Below, in pieces: positions 1 to 5,225 of a stretch of 11,356 nt of DNA. A model generated the notes under the pieces. The model did no database searches, had not been told where the DNA came from, and worked only from the letters and a program-made list of their open reading frames with translations. The translations under genes and the position numbers were made by a program. Source of the stretch: Stigonema sp964246695 (GTDB lineage: Bacteria; Cyanobacteriota; Cyanobacteriia; Cyanobacteriales; Nostocaceae); the NCBI GenBank assembly GCA_964246695.1, contig CAXTSI010000306.1, forward strand, positions 1 through 11,356. The letters run 5' to 3'. Numbering within the stretch: the stretch's first letter is position 1; each line of letters starts with the position of its first letter.

Positions 1-94
1 CCACTAACCACTAACCACTAACCACTAACCACTAACCACTAACTACTAACCACTAGCCACTAACTACTAACCACTAACCACTAACCACTAACAA
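1..94. repeat. Heptamer tandem array (CTAACCA), STRR type
   Basis: Thirteen consecutive 7-bp units run from 4 to 94, mostly CTAACCA, with variants CTAACTA (39 and 60), CTAGCCA (53) and CTAACAA (88). The array continues past the left edge. This matches the short tandemly repeated repetitive sequences known from heterocystous cyanobacteria. Each TAA-bearing unit places a stop in some frame, so the array closes all three forward frames; the TAA at 82-84 is in frame with the ATG at 100. The array stops 5 nt before that start codon, so the proximal 5' leader of the glycosyltransferase gene is repeat DNA and no Shine-Dalgarno sequence is visible. Confidence 0.95.
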
Positions 95-99
95 CGAAA

Positions 100-1284
100 A
101 TGTCAAGCACTAAAGTGGGAGAAAACATAGATTTAGGTCAGCAATTGACGGTTTCAGCCGACCATGTTTTCGTGTTCATAGAAGTTTTTGAACGCGAAGG
201 TGGAATTCAATCCTACGTGAAGGATCTTTTTCGAGCCTATCTCGCATTCAGCAAACCCCTATGTGCAGAAGTATTTTTACTGAGAGATGGTCCTGAGTGT
301 TCAAATCCTTTTGAATCAGACCGTTTAAAATTTCATTACTTCAAAACTCAGTCTCCCCAACTAGGACGAGCAAGAATGACAATGGCATTACTCGCCTGTC
401 TATTGCGCCAGCGACCCCAGCAGGTCTTCTGCGGTCATGTTAACCTTGCACCCTTGGTTTGTATGTTGTGCCAACCTTTGGGAATTCCTTACACGGTGAT
501 GACTCATGGCAAAGAAGTTTGGCAACCGTTACCAAACCCGATCAAATCTAGCTTGCAAAAAGCAGCGTACATTTGGACAGTGAGCCGCTATACTCGTCAA
601 ATCGCTTGTGCTGCCAATAATCTCGATCCTGCTAAGGTAATAATATTACCATGTGCTGTGAATGGTGATGACTTTACTCCAGGGGAAAAGCCGACTCTGT
701 TGTTAGAGCGTTATGGTTTAACAGGGGCAAAGGTACTGATGACCGTAGCGCGACTGTGGTCAGGAGATATTTACAAAGGTGTGGATGTGACGATTCAGGC
801 TTTACCACAAATAGCTCGTGTATTTCCGCAAGTCAAATACTTGGTAATTGGTCGCGGCGATGACCAACCACGATTAGCCCGACAAGCCTTAGATCATGGT
901 GTAAGCGATCGCGTTATATTCGCTGGGTTCATTCCTACAAAAGAACTAGTAGCACACTACCGCCTTGCTGATGCCTACGTAATGCCTTCCCAAGAAGGCT
1001 TTGGCATTGTCTATCTCGAAGCAATGGCTTGTGGTGTGCCGGTGCTATCTGGTGATGCTGATGGGTCAGCTGACCCATTGCAAGATGGCAAACTCGGATG
1101 GCGAGTACCACACCGCGACCGAAATGCTGTAGCGGCGGCTTGTATCGAAATTCTTAAAGGAGATGACCAACGTTGTGATGGGCGGTGGCTGCGAGAGGAG
1201 GCGATCGCCCACTTCGGTATGGATGCTTTTCAACAGCGTTTGAAAGAGCAAGTTTTGTCAAGGGGGTTGTACCATGTCAACTAA
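100..1284 (+). CDS. GT4-family (GT-B fold) glycosyltransferase
   Basis: Likely a cytoplasmic or membrane-associated retaining glycosyltransferase that moves a sugar from an activated (NDP) donor to a glycan, lipid or polysaccharide acceptor; donor and acceptor cannot be read from sequence. The 394 residues fit the usual GT4 length. The N-terminal acceptor half carries the Gly-rich loop EGGIQSY (33-39) and THGKEVW (135-141). The C-terminal donor half has TVARL (215-219, R218), YKGVD (225-229, K226), VIGRGDD (249-255) and the EX7E motif with E299 and E307 in QEGFGIVYLEAMACGVPV. R218, K226 and the two Glu are the usual donor-phosphate/ribose contacts. No signal peptide or clear membrane helix. 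The ATG at 100 is the only sensible start because TAA at 82-84 closes the frame. It overlaps the Uma2 gene by 11 bp, suggesting one transcript. Polysaccharide synthesis is only an inference. Confidence 0.9.
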   Translation: MSSTKVGENIDLGQQLTVSADHVFVFIEVFEREGGIQSYVKDLFRAYLAFSKPLCAEVFLLRDGPECSNPFESDRLKFHYFKTQSPQLGRARMTMALLACLLRQRPQQVFCGHVNLAPLVCMLCQPLGIPYTVMTHGKEVWQPLPNPIKSSLQKAAYIWTVSRYTRQIACAANNLDPAKVIILPCAVNGDDFTPGEKPTLLLERYGLTGAKVLMTVARLWSGDIYKGVDVTIQALPQIARVFPQVKYLVIGRGDDQPRLARQALDHGVSDRVIFAGFIPTKELVAHYRLADAYVMPSQEGFGIVYLEAMACGVPVLSGDADGSADPLQDGKLGWRVPHRDRNAVAAACIEILKGDDQRCDGRWLREEAIAHFGMDAFQQRLKEQVLSRGLYHVN

Positions 1285-2095
1285 CATTACTCAAAACCAG
1301 ATCCCAGCACCTCCCGTTCCAGACTGGGAACCTCCCATGCCTCCAACAGATTTAATTTTTGATGACGGAGAACCTTTGGAAAGTAACCGCCACCGTATTG
1401 CTATGGATGTTTTAATCCGGTCGCTGCAACAAGCTTGGTCAGACCGCAATGATTACTTCGTCGGTGGTAATATGTTTGTTTACTACAGTCGTACCCAGGC
1501 GCGAAATCGGGATTTCAGAGGACCGGATTTTTTTGTGGTTCTCAATGTCGAAGGAACTCGTTCTCGCCAAGGTTGGGTTGTATGGGATGAGGAGGGACGC
1601 TATCCTGATGTGATTGTCGAACTGATGTCCCCCTCAACCAGAAATGTTGATATGGGGGAGAAAAAGAATCTCTATGAAAGAATTTTTAAAACTAGAGACT
1701 ATTTCGTTTTTGACCCCTTTGACCCCAATTCCTTGCAAGGATGGCGGTTAGATATGAATTTTCGCTATCAGCCCTTAGTTGCCAATGAGCAAGGTTGGTT
1801 GTGGTGCGAAACCTTAGGATTTTGGTTGGGAACGAGTGAGGAAACTATAAACCGAGAAACTGCTTCTTGGTTGCGATTTTACAACCAAGAGAAAAATTTA
1901 GTTTTTTTACCAGAGGAAGCGGAACGCCAACGGGCTGATGTGGAATCCCAACGGGCTGATGTGGAATCCCAACGGGCTGAAGCGGAACGCCAACGGGCTG
2001 ATGTGGAACGCCAACGGGCTGATGTGGAACGCCAACGGGCTGACCGTTTAGCTGCACGGTTGAGGGAGTTAGGAGAAGACCCACAAGACCTTTAA
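1274..2095 (+). CDS. Uma2 family (DUF820) PD-(D/E)XK endonuclease-like protein with coiled-coil tail
   Basis: Uma2 proteins are very abundant in cyanobacteria and adopt a restriction-endonuclease-like fold; their cellular role is not established. The Uma2 region covers about residues 25-200: PPTDLIFDDGEP near the N-terminus, GPDFFVV (83-89, D85), PDVIVELMSPST (111-122, E116), then D126 with K130 and LYER, and YFVFDP (143-148). D85, E116 and K130 are plausible catalytic residues. From about residue 214 the protein becomes a charged heptad repeat of the type RQRADVE, ending in RLAARLRELGEDPQDL; this is probably a coiled coil for oligomerisation. The tail is encoded by a 21-bp minisatellite. The start at 1274 overlaps the upstream stop within ATGTCAACTAA, preceded by AAGGGGG as a partial ribosome-binding site, which suggests translational coupling. 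An ATG at codon 22 is a possible alternative start. Confidence 0.88.
   Translation: MSTNITQNQIPAPPVPDWEPPMPPTDLIFDDGEPLESNRHRIAMDVLIRSLQQAWSDRNDYFVGGNMFVYYSRTQARNRDFRGPDFFVVLNVEGTRSRQGWVVWDEEGRYPDVIVELMSPSTRNVDMGEKKNLYERIFKTRDYFVFDPFDPNSLQGWRLDMNFRYQPLVANEQGWLWCETLGFWLGTSEETINRETASWLRFYNQEKNLVFLPEEAERQRADVESQRADVESQRAEAERQRADVERQRADVERQRADRLAARLRELGEDPQDL
1925..2043 (+). repeat. 21-bp in-frame minisatellite encoding heptads
   Basis: The 11-mer CAACGGGCTGA recurs with exact 21-bp period at 1928, 1949, 1970, 1991, 2012 and 2033, giving five full units and one partial. Each unit is seven codons (RQRADVE, SQRADVE or SQRAEAE), so gain or loss of a unit keeps the frame and adds or removes one coiled-coil heptad. 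It lies inside the Uma2 gene. The near identity between units points to recent slippage or unequal recombination. Confidence 0.95.
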
Positions 2096-2121
2096 CCTTT
2101 TTACAGTTGTGAAAGCCCCTA

Positions 2122-2151
2122 TGTAGAGACGTTACATGTAACGTCTCTACA
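2122..2151. repeat. 30-bp perfect palindrome (dispersed cyanobacterial repeat; possible terminator)
   Basis: A perfect inverted repeat with no spacer; the left arm is TGTAGAGACGTTACA and the right arm is its exact reverse complement. It starts 26 nt after the Uma2 stop codon and is followed by AAAATTTT. The GTAGAGACGT...ACGTCTCTAC core is, from memory, a frequent intergenic repeat in cyanobacteria. It can fold as a hairpin in either transcript and may end the glycosyltransferase-Uma2 mRNA, but there is no clean U-run, so terminator function is an inference. Confidence 0.8.
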
Positions 2152-2220
2152 AAATTTTCATCTAAGTAGGTAGGCATAATAAAACATAACTATTTCTGTT
2201 AAGAGGCTGAAAGCCAACTA

Positions 2221-2349
2221 ATATCATGTCCGTGTAGCGGTTATTATATGAACCCTCACCCCGCCCTCTGGACACCCCTCTCCCATGCTTGGGAGAGGGG
2301 ACGGGGGCATCGGTCGGTATATCGTAACTGTTTATACGGACATGATATA
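2221..2349. mobile_element. MITE-like inverted-repeat element, about 129 bp
   Basis: Its ends are terminal inverted repeats: ATATCATGTCCGTGTA at 2221-2236 and, inverted, TATACGGACATGATAT at 2334-2349 (15 of 16 positions match). The inner parts are also loosely complementary. At the centre is a perfect 10-bp stem, CCCCTCTCCC (2275-2284) and GGGAGAGGGG (2291-2300), with the 6-nt loop ATGCTT. There is no coding capacity. The whole element can fold into one long hairpin, the form of non-autonomous miniature elements. No convincing target-site duplication is visible. The CCCTCACCC...CCTCTCCC...GGGAGAGGGG core resembles a common cyanobacterial intergenic repeat. Whether it moves, or which transposase would act on it, cannot be told here. 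Confidence 0.7.
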
Positions 2350-2353
2350 ACAA

Positions 2354-2374
2354 CTAACAACTAACAACTAACAA
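2354..2374. repeat. Short heptamer array (CTAACAA x3)
   Basis: Three perfect CTAACAA units lie directly between the MITE-like element and the palindromic module starting at 2373. The same heptamer forms part of the long array at 8446-8571. Confidence 0.9.
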
Positions 2375-2460
2375 CCCTTCGGGTGACGCTCCTTCGTCGC
2401 TAACGCTGCGCTATCGCCAGTCGCCTACGGAGGGAAACCCTTCTGCAGCGCTGGCTCACT
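2373..2460. repeat. Composite palindromic repeat module, copy 1
   Basis: It opens with AACCCTTCGGGT, then carries a 32-bp stretch absent from the second copy (2385-2416), the shared core CGCCTACGGAGGGAAACCC (2422-2440), and the end AGCGCTGGCTCACT (2447-2460). The second copy, at 8388-8447, has the same order and orientation and is also preceded by a C(C/T)AACAA-type heptamer. Short internal complementarities (AACCC/GGGT, GGGT/AAACCC) allow alternative hairpins. The stretch 2461-2502 beyond it contains only degenerate CTAACA-like pieces. Confidence 0.85.
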
Positions 2461-2502
2461 AACAGCCCTAACAGATAGTTGTATTTATTTACGCCGACTT
2501 AC

Positions 2503-3852
2503 TTAGATAATCTTTTTCCGACTGAGTTTATTGACCTCAGCAATTACGCCATCTAGTCCACTGTTGCCATAGATAATTAGCAAACGTTCGGCAGATAGGT
2601 AACTTAGTACAGGGTTGCGAAATCGGGTGATGTAAGTTGTTGTATCTTTAGGATCGTAGCCAAACTGGGGAGCGATCGCACTTAGAAGTTCCAGATCGAT
2701 AGTGACAGCCGGAATTGTCAGGACGAAGTCGGCATCAGAGAGGTTATGGAGGGCGTACTCAGCCAGTAAGTTAGTTTGCGACGAATCAGTTGCCGTGAGA
2801 TCTAAGCTACCAAGCTTGCGCACGGGAGGCAGACGCAGATGGTTTTGCTTATCCACGAACAAGTACCCTTGCGCTACAGGGTCAATTTGAGCAACGATCG
2901 CGGCAGCACGTAACCAGTTAACCACCTTGTACTCATTACCCAAAGTAGGCGCAGAGTGGGCAGAAGCTTGAGTAATCACCAATTCAGGGGATAAACCGCG
3001 CTTCATTGTCTCTGCCAAACCGAGGATGTGATGACCACCAGTTCTGGAATCGCCTGGGTTACCACTGATGAAATCGTCAGTTTTGCCGTTGCCACCGAAG
3101 TTCAATTCCTTGAACTCAGTGCCGTCAGCATTCCACTGAAAGACGATTGGCTTAGCCCAGTCATGCCAAATGGGAGCAGTACTCAGTAGTTCGTCGCTGA
3201 TGTAGATATCTGAATTCCGGTTGTTATACGGGTTGATTATTGGTAGTCCATCGCGGCGACTTTGACCGTAGATGAGTCGATAGTTAGTAGCAAAGCTCAA
3301 ACCGCTGAGGTTATTAAATGATTCATGCACTGGAAGTCCGCCAGGGTAGGCATGGTGACTGTTATTACTGCTTCCGGGGGCTGAGAAAAATGGTTGGGGA
3401 AGTTTGGGACAGGCACTGCCATCCTCCAGCACAGGCGGGAAAACCCCAGCTATCAGCCCGCCAGGAAAGGTACTGTCGTCAGCGGTATTTACTAAGCCAG
3501 CCGCCTCCAACTGCTGCAAGATCGCCTGCTTCTCGCTATCAGTTACCCCAGATCTATGAGCAATGCAGGTTTCGCGGTTGTTAATCGCATCGAGTGTGGC
3601 ATCTCTGAGACTGACAGTTTGAATTTGCTTGGCTTGTTGTACCAGGAACTTTTGGGCTGACTGTACCAGCGGGGAATTTTGAGCGATGTTAATGGCATCG
3701 GTATTGCCCGCGCCCGGCGTGGTTTGGTTCTGACTAGTGACAGGGGTACTGTTTACACTATCTGGCGTGGTTTGTGCTGATAAGGGCATGACGACTGACA
3801 AGAGTAAGCTCAAGCCTAGAGTTACTAATAATAAAATACGAGGGATTTTCAT
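2503..3852 (-). CDS. Secreted HD-domain (metal-dependent phosphohydrolase-like) protein
   Basis: Probably exported to the periplasm. Residues 1-26 form a signal peptide: MKIPR, a hydrophobic core LLLVTLGLSLLLSVV, then a likely cleavage after PLSA. A Gln/Thr/Asn-rich stretch follows. Residues about 165-325 carry an HD-superfamily pattern: HHAYPGGLPVHES (166-178), WHDWAK (229-234, H230-D231), GGHHILGLAE (272-281), QASAHSAP (295-302, H299), then RAAAIVAQIDP with D324 as a possible last ligand. The HHAY-GGL-H opening and HHILG motif resemble the YhaM-type HD module, but no nucleic-acid-binding domain is visible. HD proteins hydrolyse phosphoester bonds with bound metals; the substrate here is unknown. 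The gene stands alone on the minus strand. No Shine-Dalgarno sequence precedes the ATG, but the signal peptide immediately after it supports this start. Confidence 0.75.
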   Translation of the reverse strand: MKIPRILLLVTLGLSLLLSVVMPLSAQTTPDSVNSTPVTSQNQTTPGAGNTDAINIAQNSPLVQSAQKFLVQQAKQIQTVSLRDATLDAINNRETCIAHRSGVTDSEKQAILQQLEAAGLVNTADDSTFPGGLIAGVFPPVLEDGSACPKLPQPFFSAPGSSNNSHHAYPGGLPVHESFNNLSGLSFATNYRLIYGQSRRDGLPIINPYNNRNSDIYISDELLSTAPIWHDWAKPIVFQWNADGTEFKELNFGGNGKTDDFISGNPGDSRTGGHHILGLAETMKRGLSPELVITQASAHSAPTLGNEYKVVNWLRAAAIVAQIDPVAQGYLFVDKQNHLRLPPVRKLGSLDLTATDSSQTNLLAEYALHNLSDADFVLTIPAVTIDLELLSAIAPQFGYDPKDTTTYITRFRNPVLSYLSAERLLIIYGNSGLDGVIAEVNKLSRKKII

Positions 3853-4157
3853 GTTGTCTAGTTATTCGGATGTGGAGATCGCCCACAAAAGGCGATCGCT
3901 AGTATCTTAGAATGCCAAGGTTAACGCTGGTATAAGAATTAGCTATCTTCGCCAAAATGTTTGTAAAAATATGTATTCTAGCTAGGGAGATTCAAGTCTA
4001 ATCGTCCGGTTGCTCAAAATAGAGCATGACTAAGTCTGCATTCGGTTTGAAACCACAAAAGCAGCAACATTAAAGCTATTTTTAAAAAATGCTATTAACA
4101 GAGTTAGAAATCAAATAAGTGTAAAGCCGTGTACTTACTCAAGCGTAGGTACTTCAG
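3853..4157. other. 305-bp intergenic region between two minus-strand genes
   Basis: It lies between the 3' end of the fusion-protein gene and the start of the HD-protein gene, so it should hold the leader and promoter of the latter. No good -10/-35 pair was recognised on the minus strand. Visible elements are the stem-loop with a HIP1 site at 3877-3899 and an imperfect hairpin at 4131-4152 (GTACTTAC and GTAGGTAC, 6-nt loop) six bases beyond the fusion-protein stop codon, which could be a weak terminator. Otherwise it is AT-rich with nothing recognisable. Confidence 0.6.
3877..3899 (-). other. Stem-loop with HIP1 octamer in the HD-gene leader
   Basis: GATCGCC (3877-3883) and GGCGATC (3891-3897) form a 7-bp perfect stem with a 7-nt loop, 25 nt upstream of the HD-protein start. 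The right arm overlaps the HIP1 site GCGATCGC at 3892-3899. The other nine HIP1 sites in the window lie inside genes; this is the only intergenic one. A role in expression is possible but unproven. Confidence 0.5.
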
Positions 4158-5168
4158 TTACTTAATTTTTACAACCGCAACCGCTGACAATCCAGGAGTA
4201 ATTCGGAATTCATAACCCCGAATACTCTCAGGATCAAAGACAACCTTGACGGGAACTCGCGGCACATCATTACTCTTAGTGTGATCCGTGGCATTATCTT
4301 GCGGGATTTGTGCAAACTTGCTGGAAGAAGTCGGAGACATACTATCTACTTTGCCTTGGAATTGCCGACTGGGGAAAGCAGCAATTCTAATTTCCACCTT
4401 TTGCCCTGGCTGTATCTTTTCTAACTGAGTTTCTTTAAAGTTAGCAATAATCCAAGGATCTGGCTGCACTATTGCGATCAGGGTTTGCCCTGGTTGCACC
4501 AACTGCCCCACAGTGACGTTTCTGTTACCAACTTTTCCAGAAACGATGGCAGTAATGTTGGTATAGGATAGCTGAAGTTCATTTTTTTTGACCTCTGCCA
4601 GCTTTTGGGCGATCGCCGCCAGTGCTGTTTTGTACTGTTGCTGATTTATCTCCCTTTGCTTGTAAATAACTTGTGCCTGTAGTCGGCTATTTTCCAGAGC
4701 AGCCCGTTTTGCTTGGATATCTTTACTTACCAGAACTGGTCTTGGTTCAGGAGCATCAATTGGCATAACTTCGAGCTTTTTCTGTGCTAATGCCGCTTGC
4801 TGTTGTGCTAATTTTAGAGATGCTTTTGCCTGCGCCAGAGAGACTTGATAGTTACGCTGATCAAGCTTGACCAATACATCACCTGGAGAAACCACTTGGT
4901 TATCATTGACTCTCACTGCTGTGACTATCCCCGCTATCGGGGAAGTGACGTGGTAAGTATCTGCGGTGACATAAGCGTTATCGGTTTTCTGATATCTTTG
5001 GTCATACTGCTGAGTGTACTGCCATTGACGGTAAGCGTAAATACATGAGGCGATCGCTCCTGCGCCTAACAACACTGCTAATAGCAACTTGGGTAGCAAA
5101 TGACGCCAAGATGGCGATTCAGGTTTGGGGGCATCACTGTTGGAGTTTGTCGGAGTGATAGCTGGCAT
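4158..5168 (-). CDS. HlyD/EmrA-type membrane fusion protein (periplasmic adaptor)
   Basis: The adaptor of an efflux or secretion machine, linking an inner-membrane pump to an outer-membrane channel. A proline-rich cytoplasmic start (1-22) precedes one membrane helix (about 24-46). Next comes KTDNAYVTAD (61-70), a hallmark of EmrA-like adaptors, and the first half lipoyl domain SPIAGIVTAVRVNDNQVVSPGDVLVKLD. An alpha-helical hairpin rich in Gln, Lys and Ala spans about 105-200. The second half lipoyl domain (NITAIVSGKVGNRNVTVGQLVQPGQ) starts at about 204, and a beta-barrel with VPRVPVKVVF follows (302-311). At 336 residues it is rather short for EmrA, the deficit mainly in the hairpin. Its start lies 57 bp from the divergent ABC exporter gene, its most likely partner, although EmrA itself normally works with an MFS pump. 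No outer-membrane factor gene is in the window. Confidence 0.9.
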   Translation of the reverse strand: MPAITPTNSNSDAPKPESPSWRHLLPKLLLAVLLGAGAIASCIYAYRQWQYTQQYDQRYQKTDNAYVTADTYHVTSPIAGIVTAVRVNDNQVVSPGDVLVKLDQRNYQVSLAQAKASLKLAQQQAALAQKKLEVMPIDAPEPRPVLVSKDIQAKRAALENSRLQAQVIYKQREINQQQYKTALAAIAQKLAEVKKNELQLSYTNITAIVSGKVGNRNVTVGQLVQPGQTLIAIVQPDPWIIANFKETQLEKIQPGQKVEIRIAAFPSRQFQGKVDSMSPTSSSKFAQIPQDNATDHTKSNDVPRVPVKVVFDPESIRGYEFRITPGLSAVAVVKIK

Positions 5169-5205
5169 CTCTTGCTCTAAAGTGGTATCAAATTTGCTAT
5201 TAATA

Positions 5206-5223
5206 AGTAGTTAAAATACTACT
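5206..5223. promoter_or_regulatory. Inverted repeat in the divergent fusion-protein/ABC intergenic region
   Basis: AGTAGT (5206-5211) and ACTACT (5218-5223) are perfect inverted arms around TAAAAT, ending 2 nt before the ABC gene's ATG at 5226. The spacer could itself serve as a -10 box (TAAAAT), but no -35 lies at the right distance, and transcription from it would start almost at the ATG. The 57-bp region must serve both genes, so this is a candidate operator for coordinate control. No Shine-Dalgarno sequence precedes either start. Confidence 0.35.
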
Positions 5224-5225
5224 CT

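Noticed and set aside
1274..2095. Uma2 gene as a toxin or restriction-modification partner with the neighbouring glycosyltransferase
   Set aside because: There is no methyltransferase, antitoxin or specificity subunit nearby, and overlap alone does not support a defence role.
1845..2177. Minus-strand open frame encoding HQPVGVP-type repeats
   Set aside because: It is the antisense of the 21-bp minisatellite in the Uma2 gene; stops are rare because the repeat is in phase. The plus strand has clear Uma2 motifs.
2162..2353. Short minus-strand open frame across the repeat region
   Set aside because: It lies almost wholly inside the MITE-like inverted-repeat element and has no protein-like features.
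2096..2502. Small gene in the 407-bp gap after the Uma2 gene
   Set aside because: The region is filled by identified repeats, and no frame combines a good start with protein-like composition.
3853..4157. Riboswitch or structured RNA in the 305-bp gap
   Set aside because: Only short hairpins were found, with no recognisable conserved motif.
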